A stretch of 64,000 nucleotides of DNA from JABMOV01 sp964654545 (lineage in GTDB: Bacteria; Fidelibacterota; Marinisomatia; Marinisomatales; JABMOV01), in assembly GCA_964654545.1 (NCBI GenBank), contig CAZZIU010000001.1, positions 1 to 64,000 on the forward strand. Direction: 5' to 3'. Under the pieces are notes generated by a model. The model was not told where the DNA came from and ran no database searches. It saw only the letters and a list, made by a program, of their open reading frames with translations. Each line of letters starts with the position of its first letter. Position 1 is the first letter of the stretch. A program made the position numbers and the translations under genes. Positions 1 to 9,179 of this stretch are shown one piece after another.

Positions 1-2
1 CC

Positions 3-110
3 AATATCAAAAACTGGCAAAATCGGCTAACAAAAGATCAAATAATAGCAATCAGAAAATTGACTGAAGAAATATCCCATCATTTTTATAAAGATGAAGA
101 TTGGGAATAA
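3..110 (+). CDS. 3' end of a possible sulfotransferase (partial)
   Basis: An open frame enters from the left edge and stops with TAA at 108-110, giving 35 residues. The tail has the pattern N-W, L-T, K-D-Q followed by a helix and an aromatic/acidic end (KDEDW). This resembles the C-terminus of PAPS-dependent sulfotransferases, where a conserved Trp and a Leu-(Ser/Thr) precede the last helix. It ends one base before the convergent glycosyltransferase at 111, so the two genes meet tail to tail. A sulfotransferase beside glycosyltransferases would fit surface-glycan decoration. Only the tail is visible, so the family call is tentative. Confidence 0.4.
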   Translation, partial: NIKNWQNRLTKDQIIAIRKLTEEISHHFYKDEDWE

Positions 111-941
111 TTATCTAAAACGTAAATACTTTGACAGCCCAATTACAAATTGTATCGGTGAAAATAATACGATCGTAATCCATTGGTACCACTTGGCGTG
201 CAGCATTAATAATTGAAAATTTCCCCTGAGTTTTCTGATAATTTTCTTTACCGATAAAGATCCACCAACGGATGCCGATACTTTATGCCATATTTTTGAA
301 TCAGGGATGTACATTATTTGTCCACCCGCACTTCTTATCCTTAAGGATAAATCTGCATCCTCTGCATACATACGAAAGGATTCTGAAAAACCGTTTATTT
401 TTTTAAATACATCTGATCGAATACTTAGACAACAACCAGTGGCATAATCAGTATTATTATTTTCATTATACTGACCTTCATCCATCTCACGAATTCCAAC
501 ATGCCAGCTTTTACCTAGCCACAGATTGATACGACCACCAGCATACCATATCACGTTGGGAGAATTATAGTAATAGATTTTAGGAACTGTGGCATGAACA
601 CGTTCATTTTCAAATGGTAGAAGCAATGAATCAACAAACCCCTCATCCACAGTCGTATCATTATTTAAGAAAATACAGTACTCAGGATCCCATTTTTCAT
701 TCGCATACTGAAATCCTCGATTGTTTCCACCGGCGAAACCATAATTATTATGAGTTTCAAAAATATGAACAGCTGGGAATGCGGAAGAAATTCTTTCTAC
801 CGAATCGTCAATTGACCCGTTATCTACAACGAGAATTTTTGCCTGCTTATAGGCTATGTTTTTTAATGACTCTAAACATTCGATGGTTAAATCCGCACCA
901 TTCCAGTTAAGGATAATTATCGCGACCGTTTTATCCATCAT
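111..941 (-). CDS. Family 2 glycosyltransferase
   Basis: A 276-residue GT-A glycosyltransferase, probably adding a sugar from a nucleotide-sugar donor to a surface glycan at the cytoplasmic face. Visible family-2 motifs are NWNG (residues 12-15), VVDNGS (38-43), an N-rich GFAGGNNRG stretch (68-76), the NNDT segment at the metal-binding position (93-96), and an E-D-A-D-L-S-L-R stretch near residue 195 at the usual acceptor/catalytic site. The C-terminal part is hydrophobic and may touch the membrane. It overlaps the upstream glycosyltransferase by 11 bases and is the last gene of the minus-strand run. It resembles rhamnosyltransferase-type members, but the sugar cannot be read from sequence. 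Confidence 0.88.
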   Translation of the reverse strand: MMDKTVAIIILNWNGADLTIECLESLKNIAYKQAKILVVDNGSIDDSVERISSAFPAVHIFETHNNYGFAGGNNRGFQYANEKWDPEYCIFLNNDTTVDEGFVDSLLLPFENERVHATVPKIYYYNSPNVIWYAGGRINLWLGKSWHVGIREMDEGQYNENNNTDYATGCCLSIRSDVFKKINGFSESFRMYAEDADLSLRIRSAGGQIMYIPDSKIWHKVSASVGGSLSVKKIIRKLRGNFQLLMLHAKWYQWITIVLFSPIQFVIGLSKYLRFR

Positions 942-2061
942 TGACAGTCTTCAGAAGTTGCCCACAAAAGTATTCCCATGAAAATGTAGACTTGTAAGTC
1001 TCTATATACGCCTCAACATCTTCTTGATTTAGATCGGTGAAATATGCTTTCAGTCCAATGGCAATCGCTTCCGGATTTGGATCTACGACCAAACCGGCTT
1101 TTCCGTCTGGTACAATTTCTGACAATCCCCCCACATCCGTGACAACCAAACCCCGATTGAAATGAAAGGCAATTTGTGCAATTCCGCTTTGTGTTGCCGA
1201 TTTATAGGGTAAAACAACTACATCAGCAGCACAAAAGTATTCGCTGACTTCTATGTCAGGTACAAATCGAATCTGCATATCGATTATATCTTTTACACCG
1301 GATGATTCCACCAGCTCTATATATGGTTTGGTATCAATATAGCTTTCACCCAGGATGATCACTTGAAAACCAGTCCATCGTGCTTTCAATAACTGTATCG
1401 CCCTGATCAGCCAATCAACACCTTTGTATTTACGAATAAATCCAAAATACAAAATTATTTTCTCATCCTGATCATAACCCAGCTTTGATTTTGCAACTTC
1501 TCTATCAATTTTATTCCCAAAGATGTCATAGATGGGATGAGCTACAACAGGTATCGTTAAATCGGAGAATATGGACAATAAATCATCTCTTACTGAATTT
1601 GACATGGCAATAAAATGATCTACCTTTTTGAAAAAATTTTTGGTTACTGGGAGGTCCCACCATTTGGGTTCGTGGGGAATAACATTGTCCAGGATTACAA
1701 GGATTTTTGTAATGGGTGATACGTGTTTTATTTTTTTTGCTACGCTACCAAAAGCAGGTGCAAAAAAGGGCATCCAGAATTTAAATATTACCAAATCCGG
1801 TCGTTCTTTTCCTATCCTCCGGCCAACCTTTTTCCAATTGCATGGGTTGACTGCATTCAAAATCCGTGGATATCGATCATAATCCTTATTAGCCGATTCT
1901 TCATATTGGGTTTTCCCCGGAAAAAGAAATACTGGATATTGCACACTGAAGTTATATGCTTTTACATCGTGCTCTTTTTGTAAGGTGCGGAATAATGTGA
2001 CGTTGAAATGGGTAATTCCACCTCGATATGGAGGGAATGTACCGACAATTGCAATCTTCAT
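931..2061 (-). CDS. GT-B glycosyltransferase (GT4-like, group 1)
   Basis: A 376-residue retaining-type glycosyltransferase with two Rossmann halves. The N-terminus has the acceptor-side glycine loop FPPYRGGI (residues 9-16). The C-terminal half shows the donor-side pattern: a strand with FGFIRKYKGVDWL, then PYKSATQSGIAQIA, then TDVGGLSEIV, as in group 1 transferases. Its start ATG overlaps the stop of the family-9 gene upstream (ATGA), so it is translationally linked to it. With three neighbouring transferases it probably belongs to one glycan pathway such as LPS core, O-antigen or exopolysaccharide. Substrate unknown. Confidence 0.87.
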   Translation of the reverse strand: MKIAIVGTFPPYRGGITHFNVTLFRTLQKEHDVKAYNFSVQYPVFLFPGKTQYEESANKDYDRYPRILNAVNPCNWKKVGRRIGKERPDLVIFKFWMPFFAPAFGSVAKKIKHVSPITKILVILDNVIPHEPKWWDLPVTKNFFKKVDHFIAMSNSVRDDLLSIFSDLTIPVVAHPIYDIFGNKIDREVAKSKLGYDQDEKIILYFGFIRKYKGVDWLIRAIQLLKARWTGFQVIILGESYIDTKPYIELVESSGVKDIIDMQIRFVPDIEVSEYFCAADVVVLPYKSATQSGIAQIAFHFNRGLVVTDVGGLSEIVPDGKAGLVVDPNPEAIAIGLKAYFTDLNQEDVEAYIETYKSTFSWEYFCGQLLKTVNDG

Positions 2062-3128
2062 TTTGGTATTATATTAATTATTGCCTTTGTCACTTGTTCT
2101 ACGCTGATATCATTAATACATGGATTTTCGCGCCGACATTGTGGTAAATAATAGCAATCACACCCCGTCTTCGGACTCACAATTTCTGATTTGGTATAGA
2201 AATAAAATTCGTTGGGATTGAAAATATTATTTAGTAGCACCAACGGTATTTTTAATCCTATTGCAAAATGCATAGCCATGGTGACCGCTGTAACAACCAC
2301 ATTGCATTTGGACATGAGATACAGAAATTCGGTAATTGGAAGCACTCCAAAATATTTGGCTCCAGAGGATTGGGATATGCGCAAATTTTTCTCATTTTCT
2401 TCCGGTCCACCAAGTAAAATGACCTGAGACCCTATACTCTGCAGGTTTTCAATAAGGTTTTTCCAACGAGACTCCGGCCACAACCGTGTTTTCCACCTGC
2501 CACCACATCCTGTATTTAATCCAATAACCTTTTGGGAAAACGAAAAATGTTTTACATCTGCGTTTTCCGATTTCTCAGGTAAAATGTAACCTTCCCCTTC
2601 AAATTCCCAGCCGCATATTTCGAATATTTCCTGCAGGTAGTGCTTGGAATTATTCTTACTAATAGAATCTGATATACCTGTAAGAAATTTATGTTCAGCA
2701 AATGAATTAACCGCTTTCGGTACGCCATTATTTATCACATACCCAAAGCGTTCATCAACAATACACTGACTAAATATTGCACATGCATCTGGATCTTTAT
2801 CCAGGTTGACTCCCCATCTAAAGGGTGTGGATTTTACCCACTCGATCGACCTAAGTATATAGGGCAAAATCACATCCACATCTTCGGGGACGACTTCAGG
2901 AAAATCTGTGAACCAAAATATTTTCGCTTTTGGGAATTCTCTTTTAATTCGGTGCAGCAATGGGGTTGTCCGGATGACATCTCCCATTGCGCCAAGTTTT
3001 ACAATTAATATATTATAATCTGTGCTATCCTTTGAGGAACAATCTTGATTGCATTCAACGCCTAATTCCTTATGTGGCTTGCATGGGATATGACCTTTAA
3101 AATAGCGACAATTATATTGTATAGCCAT
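2058..3128 (-). CDS. Family 9 glycosyltransferase (heptosyltransferase-like)
   Basis: A 356-residue GT-B protein of the ADP-heptose:LPS heptosyltransferase family. The signature KLGAMGDVIRTTPLL lies at residues 44-58, and the C-terminal half has LNTGCGGRWKTRLWP and LLGGPEE, the donor-binding pattern. Family members usually begin at the KLG motif. This one has an extra ~40 residues with four cysteines (7, 16, 26 and 30) and His/Lys between them, which look like a small metal-binding knuckle. More Cys occur near the C-terminus (C-D-C-Y-Y-L-P-Q-C). It directly abuts the dolichol-phosphate-mannose-synthase-like gene upstream. The heptose specificity is not certain. Confidence 0.85.
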   Translation of the reverse strand: MAIQYNCRYFKGHIPCKPHKELGVECNQDCSSKDSTDYNILIVKLGAMGDVIRTTPLLHRIKREFPKAKIFWFTDFPEVVPEDVDVILPYILRSIEWVKSTPFRWGVNLDKDPDACAIFSQCIVDERFGYVINNGVPKAVNSFAEHKFLTGISDSISKNNSKHYLQEIFEICGWEFEGEGYILPEKSENADVKHFSFSQKVIGLNTGCGGRWKTRLWPESRWKNLIENLQSIGSQVILLGGPEENEKNLRISQSSGAKYFGVLPITEFLYLMSKCNVVVTAVTMAMHFAIGLKIPLVLLNNIFNPNEFYFYTKSEIVSPKTGCDCYYLPQCRRENPCINDISVEQVTKAIINIIPK

Positions 3129-4067
3129 TTAGCGTTGATTTATAATTTTCCGAACCCGGTCTTCGTTACCCTGGGTATTTTGCGCAATCATTTCTCCCAG
3201 CAATCCAAGGGTAATAAATTGGATTCCAACTACAATTAGCATGACCCCAAATAATAACAATGCAACATGCTTTTGAAAGGGTTCACCTAATGAATATTTA
3301 AGAAACAATATATACAGCTCAACCAATGTTCCAATACTCGAACTTAGCAAACCAATTGTTCCAAACAGATGGAGTGGCTGTTGGATGTATTTTGAAATGA
3401 ACAGGATAGTCAACAGGTCAAAAAAACCATGGAATAATCTTGACCCGCCATATTTTGTTGTTCCAAATTGTCGAGCTCTATGATTAACCGAAATCTCACT
3501 AATTCTAAACTTTTTTTGACCAGCCAGTGCCGGGATATAGCGATGACGCCCACCATATATGTCCAAGGTTTTGATCACAGACTTCCTGTAAATCTTTAAT
3601 CCACAATTCATATCATGAACTTTGACACCAGTCATCATCCCAGTTACAAAATTCGCAATTTTGGATGGCCACCGTTTTGTCCAGGGATCCCGTCTGGTTT
3701 TTTTCCAACCAGTAACCAAATCAAAACCCTCTTCCAATTTTGTGATCAAGTGTGGTATTTCATTTGGATCATCCTGCAAATCTGCATCCATCGTCACAAT
3801 GTAATCCCCTTGTGCCACCTTGAATCCTTCAGCCAGAGCGGCGGATTTTCCATAATTGCGGTGAAATATAATTGCACGGATTGAATTGTTTTCCTGGGCC
3901 AGAGTAGAAACCAATTCAGCCGTACCATCGGTTGAGCCATCATCAATAAATATTATTTCATGATCTATATCGTTTAGTAGAGTCTGGTGTAATTGATTAA
4001 CCAACTCTGGGATCGATTCTGCTTCATTATAAGCTGGGATTACTACAGATAGGGATTTTTTATCCAT
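3129..4067 (-). CDS. Polyprenyl-phosphate glycosyltransferase (DPM1/GtrB-like)
   Basis: A 312-residue family-2 transferase that should move a sugar from a nucleotide donor to undecaprenyl phosphate, making a lipid-linked donor for later glycosylation. Motifs are PAYNE (11-15), DDGSTDGT (42-49), DADLQDDP (94-101) for Mn/nucleotide binding, and the RHRYIPAL segment of the membrane-associated loop. Two hydrophobic segments at about 230-255 and 265-292 form the C-terminal membrane hairpin typical of GtrB/ArnC/DPM1. It overlaps the lipoprotein gene upstream by 8 bases. The sugar (glucose, mannose or 4-amino-arabinose type) cannot be told. Confidence 0.88.
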   Translation of the reverse strand: MDKKSLSVVIPAYNEAESIPELVNQLHQTLLNDIDHEIIFIDDGSTDGTAELVSTLAQENNSIRAIIFHRNYGKSAALAEGFKVAQGDYIVTMDADLQDDPNEIPHLITKLEEGFDLVTGWKKTRRDPWTKRWPSKIANFVTGMMTGVKVHDMNCGLKIYRKSVIKTLDIYGGRHRYIPALAGQKKFRISEISVNHRARQFGTTKYGGSRLFHGFFDLLTILFISKYIQQPLHLFGTIGLLSSSIGTLVELYILFLKYSLGEPFQKHVALLLFGVMLIVVGIQFITLGLLGEMIAQNTQGNEDRVRKIINQR

Positions 4068-4674
4068 TATTGACTATCCGATTATCCATTTCAGGGTATA
4101 CAATATCAAACTCACGAACCAAAAATTTAATGATCATATGCTGATCATTAAACTTACTCGTGGCATCAATTTTATTAAGCAAAATGCCTTGATCTGTTTG
4201 CTTGGATTCCATGTGCATATTCGATAGATACTTCTGAATAACAGTATCAGGTAATTCAGGTGCTATCCCCCATAAGGAATTCCGCATATCTGACGCAGAA
4301 AATACTTCAAGAATAGGCATCATTGAAACCAATTGTTCATGGGAGTAGGCTTTCTTTCTCAACACATCATAAGCGCTTAGTTCATTTTCACGGAGTTGCA
4401 TTTCCATCACAATCCGACCCAAAAAATCTTTAAATTCGATGAAAGACATATTTTGCGATGTGGAAAACCGGAATTTTAGATTACCCTTTACAACACCTTT
4501 TGTGATAACCAGTCCTTCCCCACTACAATACTTATATGTTGTTACTTCATCAACGTTATTGACAGGTGGTACAAAATCAGACGAAGATGTATGTCGTAAT
4601 TGGTAACACGAAATAAAAAAAATTGTGATTAGAGCAAATTTATAATTCGTCAATCTTGGTCCGTAAACGCTCAT
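4060..4674 (-). CDS. LolB/DUF4292-like outer-membrane lipoprotein
   Basis: A 204-residue predicted lipoprotein. A hydrophobic stretch ends in the lipobox-like FISC (Cys 23), followed by a beta-rich region. The stretch from about 65 to 115 (FKDFLGRIVMEMQL, then AYDVLRKKAYS) resembles the LolB and DUF4292 half-barrel proteins that receive lipoproteins at the outer membrane. Homology is weak by eye, so this is a fold-level guess. The given ATG overlaps the TPR gene by 35 bases; a TTG at codon 8 (4653) would shorten this and still keep a good signal peptide. It sits between a TPR lipoprotein and a glycosyltransferase and is probably co-transcribed with both. Confidence 0.6.
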   Translation of the reverse strand: MSVYGPRLTNYKFALITIFFISCYQLRHTSSSDFVPPVNNVDEVTTYKYCSGEGLVITKGVVKGNLKFRFSTSQNMSFIEFKDFLGRIVMEMQLRENELSAYDVLRKKAYSHEQLVSMMPILEVFSASDMRNSLWGIAPELPDTVIQKYLSNMHMESKQTDQGILLNKIDATSKFNDQHMIIKFLVREFDIVYPEMDNRIVNNG

Positions 4675-6238
4675 TTGTTACATCTAATTCCAAAGCTTTT
4701 TCGTAGGTTGCACGTGCTTCGTCAATTCTATTCATAGTTTCTAGTATATCACCAAGATGTTCTAACACGACGGAATTAGTAGGATCAAGCTCTACTGACC
4801 GTTCAATGTATTTCAATGCAATTTCCACATGCTCTAATTTGAAATGTATCCATCCCATTGTATCAAGATAAGCCGCATTATCCATGTCGATTTCATTTGA
4901 TTTTTCAGACAATGTTAATGCGTATACCAGTCTAACTCCTCGTTCAGCCAGGCTATAGGCGTAATTGTTCATCGCCTGTACATCTGTTGAATCTTGTCCA
5001 ATGAGTTTTTCATACACCTTGTCTGACTCATCAAATCTTCCAGTATTATCATAAATAATCGCTAGCGAATGCCAGGCAATTATTGACTGGGGTGCTATCT
5101 TAACGGAACGGTCCAAGAATTTTTCAGATTCCTGCAATTGCTTTAACTGATAAAATGAAGAACCCAACAAATATTGTACAGCAAATTCTTCCGGAAATAA
5201 GTCAGAAATCGGTTCTAAAACCTCTACCACTTTCTTATCATCATTTTGTGCCAGGAATACCAATGCTTCATTTAAATATCCCTGTGGATTGTCAGGAAAT
5301 CGGGACTGCATTTTTTTTGAATAGTTAAGAGACTTTTCAAACTCTGATTGTTCCCTGTAAATTGAACAAATATAATGGTATGTTAATACATTGGTACTAT
5401 CGAGTGTCAAAGCTTTAAAAAAATAGCGAATTGCATTATCTAAATCACCCTTTTCATAGTAAACTGAACCAATCCTCCCAACTGTTTCCAAATTATCAGG
5501 CATTAATTCATCGTAGCGCTCCAGGGCTCTGAGACCTTCATCAAAATCTTCATGAGAAATAACCAGGTTGGAATAGATTTGCCAATAATTTGGATTGCGT
5601 GAATCGATTTCTGTCAATTCCTTGTAAAGCGTTTCAGCTTTTTCCAGTTTTTGCAAACTTAAAGCCAGCTTTGCAGCGGTTTCCAGGGCAAAGATAGCAC
5701 TGGCATCCATGGCATATACTTTTTCGTACAATGAAATTGCGACATCAAATTTCTCCTGTATTTTTGCCAGGTCTGCTAATGCATAAACATAATCAGGGTT
5801 CGAATTATCAATTTCGTTGAGAGTTGTATATTCCTTTTCTGCCAACACAAATTGTTTTTTTAAGATATAATAATGTGCCAGCCTTTCCCTGGCATCTGTA
5901 TCCTTGGGATCAAGTTCTATTGCCTGATTTAAATGTTTTAGGGCACGTGGCAATTTTCCAAGATTCCAATAGCATTCAGCCATAGACACATGAATGGTTG
6001 CAACTGATGGATCGATTTCCAGTGCATCCTGAAATTCCAGTATGGCCATCGCGTAATCACCCTGATTCATCATAAACTGACCATCCATGAATATTCTCAA
6101 AGCCTCCGAATTAACAGTACTTGAATCAGCTTCAACGTTAACTTGTGCTTCAGGATTGACAGCCGGGCGGTGACTACAGCCTGCATAGAATATCAAAAGC
6201 AACAACACCAAATGATTACATGTTTTTTTTCTGCGCAT
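4640..6238 (-). CDS. TPR-repeat lipoprotein
   Basis: A predicted lipoprotein of 532 residues made almost wholly of tetratricopeptide repeats. From the chosen ATG at 6238 it begins MRRKK, then a Leu-rich signal and the lipobox YAGC, so the mature protein would be lipid-anchored. About fourteen helix-turn-helix repeats follow; they show the A-x3-Y-x3-L and D-P spacing, for example A-L-E-I-D-P and A-I-E-L-D-P. A longer frame reaches 6328 but would overlap the GGDEF gene by 86 bases and bury the signal peptide. The chosen start leaves a 4-base gap instead. The role is probably scaffolding of an envelope complex; partner unknown. Confidence 0.82.
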   Translation of the reverse strand: MRRKKTCNHLVLLLLIFYAGCSHRPAVNPEAQVNVEADSSTVNSEALRIFMDGQFMMNQGDYAMAILEFQDALEIDPSVATIHVSMAECYWNLGKLPRALKHLNQAIELDPKDTDARERLAHYYILKKQFVLAEKEYTTLNEIDNSNPDYVYALADLAKIQEKFDVAISLYEKVYAMDASAIFALETAAKLALSLQKLEKAETLYKELTEIDSRNPNYWQIYSNLVISHEDFDEGLRALERYDELMPDNLETVGRIGSVYYEKGDLDNAIRYFFKALTLDSTNVLTYHYICSIYREQSEFEKSLNYSKKMQSRFPDNPQGYLNEALVFLAQNDDKKVVEVLEPISDLFPEEFAVQYLLGSSFYQLKQLQESEKFLDRSVKIAPQSIIAWHSLAIIYDNTGRFDESDKVYEKLIGQDSTDVQAMNNYAYSLAERGVRLVYALTLSEKSNEIDMDNAAYLDTMGWIHFKLEHVEIALKYIERSVELDPTNSVVLEHLGDILETMNRIDEARATYEKALELDVTNERLRTKIDEL

Positions 6239-6242
6239 ATTT

Positions 6243-7964
6243 TTATTCGTTCTTTTTAATTGTTTCTTCATGCAAAATGACTCTATTGCCCCCCATATTT
6301 TTCGCCGCATATAAAGCTTCATCAGCAAGTTTTATAAGTGCTCGTTGTTCGTCAGAGTCGGATGGGAATTGGGCCATACCGCCACTGATTGTAATTCGTG
6401 ACTCCACGCCATGTTCCTCAAAATTATATGTCGATATACTATGGATAATTCTTCGGCCTACCTGCTCTGCCAGTTGTTTTGATGTATTTACCAGGATAAC
6501 AATAAATTCCTCGCCACCGTATCGACCTACAACATCAATGTCCCGAACACTTTTTTGAATTAATTTGCTCACAGTTTGAAGCATATAATCACCGTATAAA
6601 TGTCCATGAGTATCATTTATTTTTTTAAACTTGTCCAAATCCAGCATGAGTAGTACCAGATTCTGTTGAAATCGTATTGCACGTTGAATTTCCTGTTTAA
6701 AACGATCCAGAAACGCTTTTCGATCTAATAGTCCGGTAAGGTAATCAAATACTGCATCATCATGCGTTGATTTGTACTGGTAAATCCAGGTAAGAATGGA
6801 ACCAATCGTTTGCGCAAATAACTCCAGTAATTGTAGATCGGTTTTTGTAAATCCATCCTTTGATTTCTTTTCCAGTACTACCGATCCTTTACCATGTTGG
6901 TGCAATGAAATGGGAACCGATATGACTGATTGGTAATCCTTTCTGGACTCATTCCCTTTTCCGAATCTAGTAAAATCAGGAAAATCATGAGACCAATTTC
7001 TCGATGCCATTTTTTCATTTGTCAGTATTGAATATCCATGGACGGAATCGTGCACTGAAAAACTTAATCCCTGCCAGGCATCTGAGTTTTCGCCAAGCGA
7101 ATAGTAGACCACCGGATTTTTTTCAGTTGCCATTTTTAACGAGATGGTGAATGCATCGTATACAAAAAGTTGATTACATACGTCACCGAAATTCTTTAGC
7201 ACATCATCAAGGGGGGTTGCATGACTAATACTATGATATAAATTGAAGATACGCTGACTGTAATGATGCAACATCTCCAATGATTCAACCTCTTCCATGT
7301 TGGAAAGTCCAAGTTCGAAAGATTTGCATACACTTGCTAATATTTGATGATCACGATTATCAAAAGTTGAGAAATGATCGCTGTATACAAGAATACATCC
7401 TTGAGGAACATTATGAAGGAGAATCTGAGATCCCAAAAAGGATTCACTACCTCTCCAGGATTTCTTTTCAAACAACCCCTCCCATGAGTCACGGTTTTCA
7501 TTTTCAATATATTTTAATGATTTCTCGCTAGCCATAATTGACGCCAAAAGCTCATGGTTATCCTGAATAGATTTTAAAAATAGTTGTCGCGAATCATTTT
7601 GTAAAATAAATAAATCTGATTCTGGATTTAGAAAATAAATTCCCACTTTAAAGTTTTTATTCATGGATAAAATAGTGTTTTCCACACTCTCCAACCATTT
7701 TGCATACATTTGCCTGGGATTTTTGTGATCCTCTTCTGGTGCTACATTTTTAGATTCAATATGCTCATAGGTTTCCTCATCTGAGTTTGATTGTCCCGAC
7801 AAATAATTAGAAATTATGAAATACAATATTCCCGTAATCAAAATCCAATGAACAGCCACTAAAAATATTGAACTGTGTTCCGTAAACACAGTAGCTAATA
7901 CAGCCAGGACAACCAGACTGATTAAAATGATTTGATTTCGAAAAGAATTATTAAAGAAATCCAT
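6243..7964 (-). CDS. Membrane-anchored GAF-GGDEF diguanylate cyclase
   Basis: A 573-residue protein likely to make cyclic di-GMP from two GTP. Two membrane segments (about 11-28 and 33-53) are followed by two GAF-like sensor regions (about 95-225 and 240-395) and a C-terminal GGDEF domain. The active-site signature is GGEEF (483-487), an active variant. The product-inhibition I-site R-D-I-D lies at 474-477, exactly five residues before it. Upstream metal and nucleotide residues (LDLDKFKKIND, 441-451) are intact, so the enzyme looks active and feedback-controlled. It lies between an anti-sigma gene and a TPR lipoprotein gene, with a 65-base gap on the upstream side. Confidence 0.92.
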   Translation of the reverse strand: MDFFNNSFRNQIILISLVVLAVLATVFTEHSSIFLVAVHWILITGILYFIISNYLSGQSNSDEETYEHIESKNVAPEEDHKNPRQMYAKWLESVENTILSMNKNFKVGIYFLNPESDLFILQNDSRQLFLKSIQDNHELLASIMASEKSLKYIENENRDSWEGLFEKKSWRGSESFLGSQILLHNVPQGCILVYSDHFSTFDNRDHQILASVCKSFELGLSNMEEVESLEMLHHYSQRIFNLYHSISHATPLDDVLKNFGDVCNQLFVYDAFTISLKMATEKNPVVYYSLGENSDAWQGLSFSVHDSVHGYSILTNEKMASRNWSHDFPDFTRFGKGNESRKDYQSVISVPISLHQHGKGSVVLEKKSKDGFTKTDLQLLELFAQTIGSILTWIYQYKSTHDDAVFDYLTGLLDRKAFLDRFKQEIQRAIRFQQNLVLLMLDLDKFKKINDTHGHLYGDYMLQTVSKLIQKSVRDIDVVGRYGGEEFIVILVNTSKQLAEQVGRRIIHSISTYNFEEHGVESRITISGGMAQFPSDSDEQRALIKLADEALYAAKNMGGNRVILHEETIKKNE

Positions 7965-8029
7965 GTAAAAAAATCCCCGAGATCAAACTTACGTAGATCG
8001 CAGGGATAATAAAATAACTGGTTCTGGTG

Positions 8030-8584
8030 TTACCTAGGATTTTTCACAAGTTGAATATCATCGTTAAAATCATTTTGTTTTCTTGTCGGTTGTGAATCAT
8101 CCAATAAACTGTCTTCCTGCGAATCTGCCAGCATTTCAATTTGATCTTGTTTCATGGAAGGAACCTGGTATTTAGGTGGCGGAGAATTTTCCTCGGCTAT
8201 TGGTAGAGATGTACCCGGCAATAAAATACCGGAGTTTGAAGTACTGAAAAATTGTACACCAGAAACAAACAGGATTACAATTAACGCACCAAAAAGCGTT
8301 GCATACAGTGGAGTGAAACCAAAAAATGTTCGTTGCTCTTTTTGAGCAACAGCTGATCGCACATTTTCTGATGCGATTCGTGTTTTAAGTTCAGAAATAA
8401 AGTCCTGGGAGGTTTTTACTCGACCCATTTTTTTCATTTCATTTTTCAATAATAGAAGCCCATCTACTTTAGACTGTTCTTCTGGATGAGCATCTAAAAA
8501 GGCTTCAAATGCTTTCCGCTTGGAAAGGCTTAGAGAATTTTCTATGTAGTCGGATATTAAATCCTCAAACTGATAGCGATCCAT
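8030..8584 (-). CDS. Putative single-pass anti-sigma factor
   Basis: A 184-residue membrane protein directly downstream of an ECF sigma gene, the usual place of its anti-sigma factor. The N-terminus (residues 4-50) has the helical layout of an anti-sigma domain: F-E-D-L-I-S-D-Y-I-E, then a K/R-rich helix, then HPEEQ. It lacks the His-x3-Cys-x2-Cys zinc ligands of the ZAS type. One transmembrane helix spans about 93-112, and the rest (113-184) is a Pro/Ser/Asp-rich, probably disordered periplasmic tail. The name rests on position and architecture, since the sequence itself is not strongly diagnostic. Confidence 0.7.
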   Translation of the reverse strand: MDRYQFEDLISDYIENSLSLSKRKAFEAFLDAHPEEQSKVDGLLLLKNEMKKMGRVKTSQDFISELKTRIASENVRSAVAQKEQRTFFGFTPLYATLFGALIVILFVSGVQFFSTSNSGILLPGTSLPIAEENSPPPKYQVPSMKQDQIEMLADSQEDSLLDDSQPTRKQNDFNDDIQLVKNPR

Positions 8585-8605
8585 CGTATAAGCAGACCTC
8601 CGTTG

Positions 8606-9178
8606 TTATCTATATTCTTTTAATGCTTTTTGCAATTGTAAACGAGCTCTATTAATTCGTGACTTTACTGTTCCCAGTGGAACATCGACGATTTTACTGA
8701 TTTCTTCGTAAGAAAGTTCCTGAATATCTCGCAGAATAACTACCGTCCTGAAATGCAGTGGCAGTACCTGAATTGCTTCCTGTAATCTTTTCTCAGTGAA
8801 TTGTCCTTGGATATCACTATTTGTGTCTTCGTCTTGTGCGGGTAAATCATAATCTTTATCATCTGTTCCCATCTGGCTTAATAAGGTAACTTTTCGTCTT
8901 TTCTTTTTCCTTAGCTCAGTTTTAGCCAGATTTCCGGCAATCGTGTAAATCCAAGTTGAAAATTTTGCAATCTCTTTATAGAAATGGCGATGAGTATACA
9001 ATTTTACCATTGTGTCCTGAACAATATCCTCCGCCTGAGTCATATCATTCACAAATCGATAAACAAAGACCATTAATCTGTCTTTATAACGATGGACCAA
9101 TTCGATGTATGCATTTTCATCGCCCCGTTGAAAGCGCCCAATTAATTCTTCATCTGTATAAACAAATTTTTCAGTCAT
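8606..9178 (-). CDS. ECF-family RNA polymerase sigma factor
   Basis: A 190-residue sigma-70 factor of the extracytoplasmic type with only regions 2 and 4. Region 2 shows the DEELIGRFQRGDENAY start and the core-binding AEDIVQDTMVKLY segment. A basic, acid-rich linker follows, then region 4 with LREDIQ-like and SYEEISKIVDVPLGTVKSRI, the helix-turn-helix for the -35 element. I start it at ATG 9178, one base after the holA stop. A TTG-led frame reaching 9229 would overlap holA by 50 bases and add a non-homologous leader. The next gene is its likely anti-sigma partner, 21 bases away. The regulon is unknown; envelope stress is plausible. Confidence 0.88.
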   Translation of the reverse strand: MTEKFVYTDEELIGRFQRGDENAYIELVHRYKDRLMVFVYRFVNDMTQAEDIVQDTMVKLYTHRHFYKEIAKFSTWIYTIAGNLAKTELRKKKRRKVTLLSQMGTDDKDYDLPAQDEDTNSDIQGQFTEKRLQEAIQVLPLHFRTVVILRDIQELSYEEISKIVDVPLGTVKSRINRARLQLQKALKEYR

Positions 9179-9179
9179 A

